NCBI GenBank assembly: GCA_014138725.1
Contig: JACJID010000005.1
Span: 620,001 to 684,000, forward strand
DNA from: Kutzneria viridogrisea
GTDB lineage: Bacteria > Actinomycetota > Actinomycetes > Mycobacteriales > Pseudonocardiaceae
Length of the DNA stretch: 64,000 bases
Direction: 5' to 3'
Shown here: positions 24,191 through 34,317 of the stretch, piece after piece
Layout: each line of letters begins with the position of its first letter
Numbering within the stretch: the stretch's first letter is position 1
Program-made: the position numbers and the translations under genes
Notes under the pieces: model-generated
Database searches by the model: none
What the model saw: only the letters and a program-made list of their open reading frames with translations
Told to the model about the DNA's origin: nothing

Positions 24191-25087
24191 CTACTTCTTG
24201 CCCTCGAACCCCGCCTGGCCGCCGGGACCGACCGGTCGGGAGGCCTCGGCCCCGCGTGCCGCGATGTCGTCCAGTGCCGCTTGGTCGGCTGCCTTGGCGT
24301 TGGCCGAGGCCACCGGCAGTGACAGCTGGTTGAGCACCCCGCGCAACGCCTTGAGCCCGACGATCCAGCCGGGCACGTGGATCGCGTGCGCTCGCCTGCT
24401 GACGCCCAGCACCACGGCCCTGCCCACGTCGGAGACCGGGTACTTGCGGCCGAGCAGCCCGGGCAGCTTCGAGCGCAGCTTGCCGAACACCGGGTGCGCG
24501 TCGGCGCTGTTGACCATGTCCGTGGCGATCCACGAGAAGTAGGCGGTGCCCACGTCGACGCCCAGGTGCCGGACCTCGGCGCGCAGGCTGTCCGCGAACG
24601 CCTCGCAGCCCGCCTTGCTCGCCGAGTACGCGGCCATGCCCGGCATGTGCATGACGGCGGCCAGCGAGGACACCACCAGGCAGTAGCCCCGGCTGCGGAT
24701 CAGGTGCGGCAGGGCGGTGCGCACGGTGCGCCACACGCCGAGCAGGTTGACCTCGATGGTGCGCTCGAAGGCCGCCGGGTCCAGTGAGCGCACGAACCCG
24801 GTCGGCGCGACACCCGCGTTGGCGATCAGCACGTCGATGCCGCCGAACCGGTCGACCACCCCGTCAACGGCCAGTTGCAGCGCGTCCCAGTCGGTGATGT
24901 CGGCCTCCCACGCGGCGGCGTCGGGACCGCAGGCCTTGGCGGTCTGCTCCAGCTGCTCGCGCTCCAGCCCGACCAGTGCGACCTTGGCGCCCAGCGCGGC
25001 CATGCGCTGGGCGACCTCGGCCCCGATGCCCCGGGCCGCGCCGGTGATCAGCACGACCTTCCCGGCCAGCGTGTAGTTCCTGCCCAC
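24191..25087 (-). CDS. Short-chain dehydrogenase/reductase
   Basis: This 298-residue classical SDR has the cofactor motif TGAARGIG, the NAG motif (IANAGV) and the catalytic Ser (VVSSLAAVMHMPG) with YSASK. The long C-terminal part (WIVGLKALRGVLNQL) may associate with membrane or lipid substrates. The substrate is unknown. ATG 25087 is the start. A strong dyad in the promoter suggests repressor control. Confidence 0.88.
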   Translation of the reverse strand: MGRNYTLAGKVVLITGAARGIGAEVAQRMAALGAKVALVGLEREQLEQTAKACGPDAAAWEADITDWDALQLAVDGVVDRFGGIDVLIANAGVAPTGFVRSLDPAAFERTIEVNLLGVWRTVRTALPHLIRSRGYCLVVSSLAAVMHMPGMAAYSASKAGCEAFADSLRAEVRHLGVDVGTAYFSWIATDMVNSADAHPVFGKLRSKLPGLLGRKYPVSDVGRAVVLGVSRRAHAIHVPGWIVGLKALRGVLNQLSLPVASANAKAADQAALDDIAARGAEASRPVGPGGQAGFEGKK

Positions 25088-25136
25088 CAGCGCCTCCTCA
25101 GGTTGAAGCCTGTGTGAGCACCGTAGCGGAACTTAC

Positions 25137-25155
25137 CGCCAGTAAGCTACTGGCG
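25137..25155. promoter_or_regulatory. Candidate repressor operator upstream of the SDR gene
   Basis: CGCCAGTA-AGC-TACTGGCG is a perfect 8-bp inverted repeat. It overlaps TTACCGCCAGTAA, a second partial dyad (25134-25146). It lies about 50 bp upstream of the SDR ATG. TetR-type repressors of lipid genes often bind such sites; no TetR gene is adjacent, so the binder is unknown. Confidence 0.5.
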
Positions 25156-25171
25156 AGTTTAGTTTTGTTGG

Positions 25172-26107
25172 CTAGTTGCCCGCCTTCGTCAGCAGCGTGA
25201 GTTCGTCCTCGCTGAGCGACAGCTCGGCCACGGGCAGCAGGTCGGCCAGCTGCTCGATGGTCCGCGCGCTGGCGATCGGCGCCGCCACGGTGGGCTGGGC
25301 CGCCAGCCAGGCCAGCGCCACCGCCGCCTGCGTGGTGTCGTGCGCCGCCGCGATCTGGTCCAGCGCGTCCAGCACTGCCAGCCCGCTCTCGGTCAGGTAG
25401 GCCTTGGCGCCCTCCGCGCGCGGGCTGTCCACCTCGGCGGCACCCGGCCGGTACTTGCCGGTCAGGAAGCCCTTGGCCAGCGAGAAGTACGGCATCGCGG
25501 ACAGCCCCTCGCGGGCGACCAGCTGGGCCAGCTCGCCCTCGTAGTGCTCGCGCTCCACCAGGTTGTAGTGCGGCTGCACGGCCACGTAGCGGGCCAGCCC
25601 CTCCCGGTCGGAGATCGCCAGCGCCTCGGCCAGCCGGGGCGCGGTGTAGTTGGACGCCGCGATGTAGCGCACCTTGCCGGCCCGCACCAGGGTGTCGAAC
25701 GCGCGCAGCGTCTCCTCCAGCGGGGTGTTCGGGTCGTCGCGGTGCGCGTAGTACAGGTCGATGTGGTCCGTGCCCAGCCGCTTGAGCGAGGCCTCGGCCG
25801 CCGCCGCGATGGTGCTCGAGGACAGCCCGGTGAACTCGGGGTGCATGCCGACCTTGGTGGCCACCACGACCTGGTCCCGGTTGCCGCGGGCGGCGATCCA
25901 CTGGCCCAGCACCGTCTCCGACTCACCGCCGGAGTTGCCGGGTGCCCAGGCCGAGTAGAAGTCCGCGGTGTCGATGAAGTTGCCGCCCGCCGCCGCGTAG
26001 GCGTCCAGCACGCGGAAGGAGGTCTCCTGGTCTGCGGTCCAGCCGAACACGTTGCCGCCCAGGTTGAGCGGGAAGACGTCAAGGTCTGAGGTACCGATCT
26101 TCGCCAT
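25172..26107 (-). CDS. Aldo/keto reductase
   Basis: This 311-residue AKR has the TIM-barrel signatures NFIDTADFYSAWAPG (catalytic Asp and Tyr), VATKVG with the Lys and IDLYYAHRDDPNTPLEE with the His. The C-terminal nucleotide site is PIASARTIEQL. It is an NADPH-dependent carbonyl reductase of unknown substrate. The start is ATG 26107. It is divergent from the flavin monooxygenase at 26172. Confidence 0.9.
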   Translation of the reverse strand: MAKIGTSDLDVFPLNLGGNVFGWTADQETSFRVLDAYAAAGGNFIDTADFYSAWAPGNSGGESETVLGQWIAARGNRDQVVVATKVGMHPEFTGLSSSTIAAAAEASLKRLGTDHIDLYYAHRDDPNTPLEETLRAFDTLVRAGKVRYIAASNYTAPRLAEALAISDREGLARYVAVQPHYNLVEREHYEGELAQLVAREGLSAMPYFSLAKGFLTGKYRPGAAEVDSPRAEGAKAYLTESGLAVLDALDQIAAAHDTTQAAVALAWLAAQPTVAAPIASARTIEQLADLLPVAELSLSEDELTLLTKAGN

Positions 26108-26171
26108 AAGTCGAACATAGCTCGGTACCCGGCGGACTACTGTTGGTGCCTCCACTGGTCGAGGGGGGCAC

Positions 26172-27656
26172 GTGGTGGACACGGACGTCGTTGTGGTCGG
26201 GGCGGGACCGGTGGGCCTGCTGCTGGCCTGTGAGCTCCGTCTCGGCGGGGCCGAGGTGACGGTGCTGGAGCAGTTGCCGGAGCCGACCGGGCAGTCCAAG
26301 GCGCTGGCCGTCAACCTGCGGTCCATCCAGCTGCTCGACCGGCGCGGGCTGCTCGACCGCTACCTGGCCGCGCGCGACGAACTGGGCTTCGCGGGCTTCC
26401 TGGACGACAAGGGCCACTTCGCCGCGGTGTTCGGCCTGGACCTGGCCGGGCTGTCCGAGCAGTTGCCCGGCATGCTCGGGCTGCCGCAGGCGCACACCGA
26501 GCGGCTGCTCGCCGAGCGCGCGGGCGAGCTGGGCGTGCGGGTCGAGCGCGGGTGGCGGCTCACCGGCCTCGCGCAGGACGCCGACGGGGTCACCGCGCAG
26601 GCCGGGGACCGGTGCCTGCGCGCCCGCTACCTGGTCGGCTGCGACGGCGGGCGCAGCACGGTGCGCAAGACCGCGGGCTTCGCGTTCCCCGGCACGGACG
26701 CCGCGATGACGGCCCTGGTCGCCGAGGCCACGCTGGCCGATCCGGACGACGCGCCGCTGGGCTGGCACCGCACCCCGCGCGGCTGGGTCGTGATCTTCCC
26801 GCTGCCCGCCACGCCCAGGGTGCGGCTCTACACCTTCCGCTACGACCAGCCCGATCCGGGCCGGTCGCCGGTCACCCTGGACGAGGTGCACGCCACGGTC
26901 GCCGAGGTGCTGGGCCGTGCGGTGCCGTTGACCGCGCCGACCTGGCTGTCCCGGTTCACCGACACCGCGCGGCAGGCCGCCGACTACCGGATGGGCCGGG
27001 TGCTGCTGGCCGGGGACGCGGCGCACGTGCACTCCCCGTTCGGCGGGCAGGGCCTCAACCTGGGCATCGTGGACGCGGTCAACCTCGGCTGGAAGCTGGC
27101 GGCCGTGGTGCGGGGCAGCGCCCCGGAGTCCCTGCTGGACAGCTACCACGCGGAGCGGCACCCGGTGGCCGCCGCGGTGCTGGACAACACCAGGGCACAG
27201 GTCCAGTTGATGCACAGCAGCCCCCGCAACGACGCGGTCCGCTCGCTGCTGACCGAGCTCGTCGCGCTGCCCGCGGTGAACCGCCTGCTCGCCGAGCGGA
27301 TCAGCGCGGTGGACGTGCGCTACGACCTGGGCGGCTCGCACCCGCTGGTCGGCGAGTTCGCGTCCGACCTGGAGATCGTCACCGAACACGGCACCACGCG
27401 GCTCGCCGAGCTGATGCGCACGGGCCGCCCGCTGCTGCTCGACCTCGGCGGCGGGTGGACCGCCGAGGGCTGGCTCGACCGGGTCGACCTCGTGGTCGGC
27501 CGCTGCCGCGCGGACCTGTCCGGGCTGCTGGTGCGCCCGGACGGGCACGTCGCCTGGGCCGCCGACGGGCACTCCGGCGAAGCGGAGCTGCACTCCGCGT
27601 TGACCCGTTGGTTTGGTGAGCCAGTTTGGGCCGTACGGGCGGCGAATTCTGCCTGA
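26172..27656 (+). CDS. FAD-dependent aromatic monooxygenase (number 2)
   Basis: This 494-residue class A flavoprotein hydroxylase has VVVVGAGPVGLLLACEL (FAD), YLVGCDGGRSTVRK (DG motif) and RVLLAGDAAHVHSPFGGQGLNLG (GD motif), with a thioredoxin-like C-terminus. It resembles the enzyme encoded at 14170-15618 but clearly diverges from it. It follows the polyketide/rifampicin hydroxylase pattern. GTG 26172 has GAGGGGGG in front; GTG 26175 is an alternative. No regulator is adjacent. Confidence 0.87.
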   Translation: MVDTDVVVVGAGPVGLLLACELRLGGAEVTVLEQLPEPTGQSKALAVNLRSIQLLDRRGLLDRYLAARDELGFAGFLDDKGHFAAVFGLDLAGLSEQLPGMLGLPQAHTERLLAERAGELGVRVERGWRLTGLAQDADGVTAQAGDRCLRARYLVGCDGGRSTVRKTAGFAFPGTDAAMTALVAEATLADPDDAPLGWHRTPRGWVVIFPLPATPRVRLYTFRYDQPDPGRSPVTLDEVHATVAEVLGRAVPLTAPTWLSRFTDTARQAADYRMGRVLLAGDAAHVHSPFGGQGLNLGIVDAVNLGWKLAAVVRGSAPESLLDSYHAERHPVAAAVLDNTRAQVQLMHSSPRNDAVRSLLTELVALPAVNRLLAERISAVDVRYDLGGSHPLVGEFASDLEIVTEHGTTRLAELMRTGRPLLLDLGGGWTAEGWLDRVDLVVGRCRADLSGLLVRPDGHVAWAADGHSGEAELHSALTRWFGEPVWAVRAANSA

Positions 27657-27796
27657 ACGCACACCCGGATGGGGGAGGTGAATTCGGAGCGTAGGCGGCT
27701 CCACTTTCGATCACAGGCAGTCAACTGTGAATGACCCGATTGATACCTGAACGAGCCCTGACATTCGGAAATCGGTAGTTACCGTGTGAGAGGGAG

Positions 27797-27818
27797 AGCC
27801 TGCCAGGGGTGACAGGCT
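27797..27818 (+). promoter_or_regulatory. Inverted repeat in the leader of the MFS gene
   Basis: AGCCTG-N10-CAGGCT lies about 73 bp before the preferred MFS start. The surrounding 27657-27890 region is less GC-rich than the genes. It may be an operator or an RNA hairpin; nothing decides. Confidence 0.3.
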
Positions 27819-27890
27819 GAGGGTGCGGTGCCGGATCAATCGGTCTTTCTTCGCAGTGGGAGAGCGAGGAAACGGGGGGAGAGGGGTGTT

Positions 27891-29114
27891 GTGGAAGGTG
27901 CTGCACGTGCGGCCCGGTACCGGGACGTCTTCGGGAACGGCGAGTTCCGCTCGCTGTGGTTCGCCGAGCTGATTTCGACCGCTGGCGACCAGGTGGCGCG
28001 AGTCGCGCTGTCCTACCTGGTCTACCAGGGCACGGAGTCGGCGGCACTGGCCGCGCTCACCTTCGCCCTGACCATGTTGCCCGCGCTGTTCGGCCCGCTG
28101 CTCGCGGGCCTGGCCGATCGGTATCCGCGCCGTCAGGTCATGATTGTGGCCGATGTGCTGCGTGCCGTTCTGGTCGGCTTCATGGCCATCCCCAACCTTC
28201 CGCTCTACCTGATGTTTCCCCTTGTTTTCGTCGTCACTTTGGTCACTTCGCCGTCGAATGCGGCGCGCGGAGCACTTCTCGCCGACGTTCTTTCGGGCGA
28301 TGAGTTGACCGTCGGACAGGGCCTGCGGGGCATGGTCGACCAGGTCGGGCAGGTCGGCGGCTACGCACTCGGCGGTTTCCTGATCGCGGCCTTCTCGGCC
28401 AACGGGGCGCTGCTGGGAGACGCGGCGAGCTTTGTGCTCTCCGCATTGTTGATCATCTTCGGGGTGCGCAGGCGCCCGGCCGCGAACGCGGGCGGGGAGC
28501 ACATCTCGCTGTGGGAGTCGACCCGGCGCGGGGCCGTGCTGGTCTGGTCGGACCAGCAACTGCGCACGCTGGTCGCGCTGATCTGGATGATCGGCCTGCC
28601 GGTCGCGGCCGAGGGGCTCGCGGTGCCCTACGTGGCGCAGACCGCGCATCAGGACCCGGTGGCCTCGGGCTGGTTGCTCGCCGCGAACCCGCTGGGTGCC
28701 GTGCTGGGCGCGTTCCTGATCACCAAGCTGGCGCCCGCGCTGCGGCTGCGCCTGATGGGGCCGCTGGCCGCGGCCTCCGGACTGCCGCTGCTGGTCTGCG
28801 TGCTGCAACCACCGGTGGCGGTGTCCTGCCTGATGTTCGGGCTGTCCGGGGCGGCTGCCGCCTACATGGTGGTGGCACCGCCCGCGTTCATCCAGCGCAC
28901 CCCGGTCACGGGGCGTGGCCAGGCGATCGGCCTGATGTCCTCGGGGGCCATCGCGGCCCAGGGCATCGCGGTCGCACTGGCGGGGGTCGTCGCCGAGGCA
29001 ACGGGTTCGGCGGGTGCACTGGGCATTACCGGCGTCGCCACCCTCGTGGTGGGCGCCGCGCTGGCGCTGGCCTGGAAACGGGCCAGCGGTGGGGCGGTGC
29101 TCAGTGACGCCTAA
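27891..29114 (+). CDS. MFS transporter (EntS-like 12-TM exporter)
   Basis: This 407-residue MFS_3-type exporter begins with YRDVFGNGEFRSLWFAELIS and has DQVARVAL in TM1 and the motif-A variant GLADRYPRRQVMI after TM2. GTG 27891 is preferred because GAGAGGGG precedes it; GTG 27828 would add 21 residues that look unlike the family. The segment near 28140-28310 uses many A/T-ending codons, while the rest uses G/C, which suggests a mosaic history. The substrate is unknown. Confidence 0.83.
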   Translation: MEGAARAARYRDVFGNGEFRSLWFAELISTAGDQVARVALSYLVYQGTESAALAALTFALTMLPALFGPLLAGLADRYPRRQVMIVADVLRAVLVGFMAIPNLPLYLMFPLVFVVTLVTSPSNAARGALLADVLSGDELTVGQGLRGMVDQVGQVGGYALGGFLIAAFSANGALLGDAASFVLSALLIIFGVRRRPAANAGGEHISLWESTRRGAVLVWSDQQLRTLVALIWMIGLPVAAEGLAVPYVAQTAHQDPVASGWLLAANPLGAVLGAFLITKLAPALRLRLMGPLAAASGLPLLVCVLQPPVAVSCLMFGLSGAAAAYMVVAPPAFIQRTPVTGRGQAIGLMSSGAIAAQGIAVALAGVVAEATGSAGALGITGVATLVVGAALALAWKRASGGAVLSDA

Positions 29115-29138
29115 GCGGGCCGGTGCTCACCGGCCCGC
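29115..29138 (+). terminator. Terminator after the MFS gene
   Basis: GCGGGCCGGTG and CACCGGCCCGC form a perfect 11-bp inverted repeat directly after the TAA stop. The 185 bases that follow, up to the diguanylate cyclase start, show no gene. Confidence 0.8.
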
Positions 29139-29323
29139 CGCACGGCGCGAGCGGTCTTCCGCTACGCCGGGGTCCACGACCTCGTCACCATTGGGCGCAA
29201 CCCCCTCCCGGTCGCTCGCACGGGCTTGTTCGTGGCCAGTCTGCACGCACCACGGTCACAGCGCCAGGGGCCTGATCAGCCCTGATGCGCTTTCGTGGCC
29301 TAATCCTACAGAGGGGGTCTCTG

Positions 29324-30613
29324 ATGTTGCGTGAGTTTCTTGCCGTTCGACGCTGGGAAATGTGGACAGTTCCCCGACAGGCGCTGGTGCACATGCTGCT
29401 GGTGGAAGCAGTGGCACTCGCGGTGGTGGTCTGGTCCGCGGCGGGTGCCTCCGTCAGCTCATCGGACCTGCTGGTGTTCTCCCTGCTGATCGTGTGCGCC
29501 GTGGTGCACAACGAGATCGCCAGGGGCATCGAGCGGGCTCGTCGCGACATCGAGAACAACGCGCACGTCGACCTCTCCTCGGTGTGGCTGTTCGCCGGGG
29601 TGCTGCTGCTGCCGACCGTGCTGACCGCCGTGCTGATCACCATCACCTACGTGCACTACTGGTGGCGCAACCCGCGCATCCCCGTGCACCGCAGGATGTT
29701 CGGCATCGCGGTGCTCGTGCTGTCCGCCAGGGCCGCCGAGCTGGTGCTCACCCTGTGCGTCGGCGGGCCCGGCAGCCTCGCGGGCGGTCTGCCGCTGCCG
29801 ATGGTGGTGGCCGTCGTGGTGCTCGCGCTGCTGGTCTACACCGCCGTGGACGTCGCGCTCATCGCGATCCGCGTCGCCCTGTGCCGCAACCCCGGCGTGA
29901 CGGTGCGCAAGGTGTTCGGCGACCCCGCCAACCACATGCTGGAGATCGCCACCCTGTGCCACGGCGCGCTGCTGGCCTTCGCGCTGGGCTACCACCCCGC
30001 GCTGGTGGTGCTCGCCCTGCCGCAGGTGCTCGTCCTGCACCGGGCCGTGCTGCTCAAGCAGGTGGAGGAGAAGGCCCGCACCGACGCCAAGACCGGGGTC
30101 TTCAACAGCGAGGGCTGGCACCGCAAGGCCCACCACGAGCGGGACCGCGCGCTGCGCGCCAAGGACGGCTTCGGCCTGCTGATGATCGACCTGGACCACT
30201 TCAAGCGGGTCAACGACACCTACGGGCACGTCGCTGGGGACGCCGTGCTCAAGGCCGTGGCCACCGCGATCAGCAGCGAGGTCCGCGAGTACGACTCGGT
30301 CGGCCGCTTCGGCGGTGAGGAGTTCGTGGTGCTGCTGCCCGGCATGTCCGAGCACGACGGCATCGGCGTGGCCGAGCGCATCCGCGAGGCGGTGACCAGG
30401 CTGGCGGTGGACGCCCCGGTCAACGGGTCGACCACCACGATCACCAACCTGTCCGCCTCGATCGGCGTGTCGACGTACCCCAGCGCGGGCGAGGACCTGG
30501 AACCACTGCTGCTGGCCGCCGACGCCGCCCTGTACGAGGCCAAGAACACCGGCCGCAACCGCGTGGTCAGCTGGGCCAGCCTGGTCAAACCGAGGCTGGC
30601 CCTGGCGGCCTGA
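29324..30613 (+). CDS. Membrane-bound diguanylate cyclase (GGDEF)
   Basis: This 429-residue protein has about six N-terminal membrane segments (residues 20-250), a short linker (VLLKQVEEKARTDAKTGV) and a C-terminal GGDEF domain. The domain carries IDLDHFKRVNDTYGHVAGD and the active-site loop FGGEEFVVLLPG; GGEEF is a functional form. It should make cyclic di-GMP in response to a membrane signal. No RxxD inhibitory site is obvious before the loop. ATG 29324 has GAGGGGG upstream. It meets the NlpC/P60 gene tail to tail with 4 bases between. Confidence 0.92.
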   Translation: MLREFLAVRRWEMWTVPRQALVHMLLVEAVALAVVVWSAAGASVSSSDLLVFSLLIVCAVVHNEIARGIERARRDIENNAHVDLSSVWLFAGVLLLPTVLTAVLITITYVHYWWRNPRIPVHRRMFGIAVLVLSARAAELVLTLCVGGPGSLAGGLPLPMVVAVVVLALLVYTAVDVALIAIRVALCRNPGVTVRKVFGDPANHMLEIATLCHGALLAFALGYHPALVVLALPQVLVLHRAVLLKQVEEKARTDAKTGVFNSEGWHRKAHHERDRALRAKDGFGLLMIDLDHFKRVNDTYGHVAGDAVLKAVATAISSEVREYDSVGRFGGEEFVVLLPGMSEHDGIGVAERIREAVTRLAVDAPVNGSTTTITNLSASIGVSTYPSAGEDLEPLLLAADAALYEAKNTGRNRVVSWASLVKPRLALAA

Positions 30614-30617
30614 GGGC

Positions 30618-31646
30618 TCAGCCGCTGACGATCCGCTTGGCGCCGAAGTAGTCGTTGCCGGACCGCTCGATCGGCACGACCTTCACCACCTCGCCGACGT
30701 CGGGGGCGTGCACCACCTTGCCATCGCCGATGTACATCGAGACGTGGTGGATGTTGCTCGCGGTGCCGTAGAACACCAGGTCACCGGGGCGCAGGTCGGC
30801 GCGGGCCACAGGGGCGCCCTCGTTGTACTGCGTGGTGGTGATCCGGGTGATGCTGACCCCTGCCTGCCGGTACGCCCACTGCACCAGCCCGGAGCAGTCG
30901 AAGCCGGACGGGGTGGTGCCGCCGTACACGTAGGGCACACCGACCTCGCCCAGCGCGGCGCGCACGGCGTTGCCCGCGGTGCCCGCCGGTACCTGGAGCG
31001 AGCCGACCGAGTCGCCGCGGTCGGACCTGAGCACGGTCTTCTGCGTGGGGCTGAGCCTGCTGTAGGCGGCCTGGGCCTCCCGCTGCGCCTTCTCGGCATC
31101 GGCCTTGCGCTGGCCCAGCTCGTCGGACAGCTGCTGGGCCTTGGCCGCCGCCTCGTCGGCGCGCCTGCGGGCATCGGCCGCGCGGTGATCGGCCTCGCCC
31201 GCCTTGTCCAGCGCGGCGCCGAGCTTGTCCATGGCCTCGCGGTTGCGGGTGCTGAGCTGCTCCAACAGCCAGGACCGGTCCAGGAAGTCGCTGGGCGACT
31301 GGCCGGTGAGCAGGGCCGACATGCTGTTGAGCTGCGCACCCTGGGCGGTGGCCGAGATGAACCCGTCCACCTGCTCGCGGAACTTGCCCTGCTCGGCCTG
31401 CGCGGCGGACAGCGCCTGCTTGGCCCGGTCCAGCTCCGCACCGGCCTGGCCGACCTCGGCCCGTTTGGCCTTGAGGTCCTCCTGGGCCACGTTGAACTTC
31501 TCGCTGACCTCCTCCTGCGCACGGCTGGCCGCCTGTAACTGGGCAAGGGCGTCCGCGGGGGGATCGGCCACAGCGGAGGTGGGGGTCAGGCCGACAACGG
31601 CGGCCGCCACACCCACCCCGCACAACACGCGCTTGAACGAGTTCAC
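30618..31646 (-). CDS. Secreted NlpC/P60 peptidoglycan hydrolase (RipA-like)
   Basis: This 342-residue protein has a signal peptide cut near TSAVA, a long coiled coil rich in Ala, Glu and Lys (about residues 40-215) and a C-terminal NlpC/P60 domain. The catalytic Cys is in GFDCSGLVQWAYRQAG and the His in NIHHVSMYIGDG and VVHAP. Such enzymes cut D-Glu-mDAP bonds during cell separation, with the coiled coil acting in regulation. The start is GTG 31646, with no clear Shine-Dalgarno. The leader upstream can fold into a nested hairpin. Confidence 0.9.
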   Translation of the reverse strand: MNSFKRVLCGVGVAAAVVGLTPTSAVADPPADALAQLQAASRAQEEVSEKFNVAQEDLKAKRAEVGQAGAELDRAKQALSAAQAEQGKFREQVDGFISATAQGAQLNSMSALLTGQSPSDFLDRSWLLEQLSTRNREAMDKLGAALDKAGEADHRAADARRRADEAAAKAQQLSDELGQRKADAEKAQREAQAAYSRLSPTQKTVLRSDRGDSVGSLQVPAGTAGNAVRAALGEVGVPYVYGGTTPSGFDCSGLVQWAYRQAGVSITRITTTQYNEGAPVARADLRPGDLVFYGTASNIHHVSMYIGDGKVVHAPDVGEVVKVVPIERSGNDYFGAKRIVSG

Positions 31647-31657
31647 GATCGGTACTA

Positions 31658-31709
31658 CGCGGGGCGAGGCCGTTCGGTTGAGATCAGTCTGTGATCTCCG
31701 CCCCACGCG
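31658..31709 (-). promoter_or_regulatory. Structured 5' leader of the NlpC/P60 gene
   Basis: On the minus strand an outer stem (31699-31709 with 31658-31666, two-base bulge) encloses a perfect inner repeat GAGATCA-N5-TGATCTC (31680-31698). It lies 12-63 bases before the GTG, so it would be in the untranslated leader. The inner dyad could also be a protein operator. It does not match the c-di-AMP riboswitch consensus I know. Confidence 0.4.
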
Positions 31710-31906
31710 GGCGGCGGTGGTTGCCCTCGACGACCACGGTGTGCGCACCGCGCCGCTGCGACGTGCGGTTACCAAATGTCCAGTCTGCCCCTGACCCCCG
31801 GTTCACCGCTGCTCGTAGGATGCACTCGACACGCCGCCGTGCCTGCCTGTCGCCGCGCGTCCCGAGATCGTCGGCAGGGCCCACAACCCCCGAGGAGTGA
31901 CGAACG

Positions 31907-32938
<1,032 letters not shown>

Positions 32939-32952
32939 GCTGGTCCGCACCA

Positions 32953-32990
32953 CGTCGAGCGCGTCCGGCAACTGCTGGGCGCGCTCGACG
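32953..32990. terminator. Terminator after fbaA
   Basis: CGTCGAGCGCG and CGCGCTCGACG pair perfectly over 11 bp with a 16-base loop, 14 bases past the fbaA stop. The hairpin lies inside the 3' end of the opposing DedA reading frame. Confidence 0.8.
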
Positions 32991-33582
32991 CCTGTGGCGG
33001 GATCGCGTCAGCAGTGCGCGCACCAGCCCGGCGACCAGCACCGCGCCGACCACCACGCTGTACGAGGCGGCCATGCCCAGCAGCGGCTGGTCCTGGAACG
33101 CGCTGCCGCCGAGGAACCCGATCAGCGCGGCCTGGGTGCCCCACAGCGCGACCCCGAGCAGCTCCGGGGGCAGGTACCAGCGCGGCGCGAAGCCCAGCGC
33201 CCCGGCCGTGGCCATCGTGGCGAACCGCCCGGCCGGCACGTAGCGCGCGAACACGATGAGCAGCCGTCCACGCCTGCCGAGCTGCTGCTGCGCCCAGGAC
33301 TGCGCGCGGCGACCGCGCTCGGTGCGCTGGATGCGGGCCAGCACGCGCGGACCGGACCGGCGGCCCAGCACGTAGCTGATCGTGTCACCGGCGAAGGCGC
33401 CCGCGGCGGCCGTGATCACCAGCAGGGCCAGCCGAACCGGGTCCGGGGCGATCAGCACGCCGACGATCACCACCGTGGTCTCGCTCGGCATGAACGGCAG
33501 CAGGGCGTCCAGGGTGGCGACCGCGAACACCACCAGCCACAGCCACGGCGAGCTGACCAGCTCGTGCAGCAGTCCGACGAGG

Positions 33583-34317
33583 TCAAACACGGGCCAGCTC
33601 ACTGACCGAGGTCCACGCGGCGCGGGCGAGCTCGCGCCGGTTGTCCGCGCGCACCACGGGGTGCGCCGTCACGCGGACGGCCAGGTCGCGGGCGTGCGCC
33701 ACCCTGGCCAGCGAGCTCAGCAGCGAGTCCGAGCCCAGGTAGGCGGCGACCGTGCTCGGTTGCCCTGCCTGCGTGTAGCGGACGCTCACCGGGCGGACCA
33801 GCGCCCCGGCGTCCAGCGCGGCCTGGAACGCGGCGGTGTGGAACCGGCCGGTCCGCCGACCGCACCAGGTGGTCCCCTCCGGGAACACCAGCACCGAACG
33901 GCCCGAGCGCAGCACGGCCGCCAGCTCCGCGACCGTGCCGGGCAGGGCGCGCAGGTTGCCCCGGTCGATGAACACGGCGCCGCCGCGACGCGCCATGCCG
34001 CCGATCACCGGCCAGGCGGCGACCTCCCGCTTCGCCAGCGGCACGAGCGGTTCCACGGCATTGAGCGCGATCAGGTCCAGCCAGGACACGTGGTTGGCCA
34101 CCACCAGCGTGCCCGGTGCCGCGCTGAGCAGCTTCGTGTTGGCATGCAAGCGGATCCCGAGCGCGTTGAGCACTCGTGACGCCCTGTCCGGGCCGGGGGC
34201 CGCCAGCGCGCCGAGCATGCGCACCACCCGGCCCGCCGCGGCCGAGGAGGGCAGCGCGGGACGCTGGTCGGTGACACACCCCGTGTCGCACGGGGAAACG
34301 GGCAGCCACTGGTTCAT
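33583..34317 (-). CDS. PlsC-family 1-acyl-glycerol-3-phosphate acyltransferase-like protein (OlsA-like)
   Basis: This 244-residue acyltransferase has the PlsC motifs VVANHVSWLDLIAL (NHxxxxD), a Phe/Arg-Gly block in GGAVFIDRG and FPEGTTWCG (EGT). It is coupled by a 4-base overlap to the GNAT-like acyltransferase before it. That pair is the layout of ornithine-lipid synthesis: OlsB makes lyso-ornithine lipid and OlsA adds the second acyl chain. Phospholipid synthesis is the alternative. ATG 34317 is the start. Confidence 0.85.
   Translation of the reverse strand: MNQWLPVSPCDTGCVTDQRPALPSSAAAGRVVRMLGALAAPGPDRASRVLNALGIRLHANTKLLSAAPGTLVVANHVSWLDLIALNAVEPLVPLAKREVAAWPVIGGMARRGGAVFIDRGNLRALPGTVAELAAVLRSGRSVLVFPEGTTWCGRRTGRFHTAAFQAALDAGALVRPVSVRYTQAGQPSTVAAYLGSDSLLSSLARVAHARDLAVRVTAHPVVRADNRRELARAAWTSVSELARV

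Noticed and set aside
29139-29323. Cyclic di-GMP riboswitch before the diguanylate cyclase gene
   Set aside because: I could not find the GEMM core or matching stems; the stretch shows no clear structure apart from the terminator at its left edge.
31641-31800. c-di-AMP (ydaO-type) riboswitch before the NlpC/P60 gene
   Set aside because: The conserved ydaO blocks that I know are not found in the leader; only unrelated hairpins are visible.
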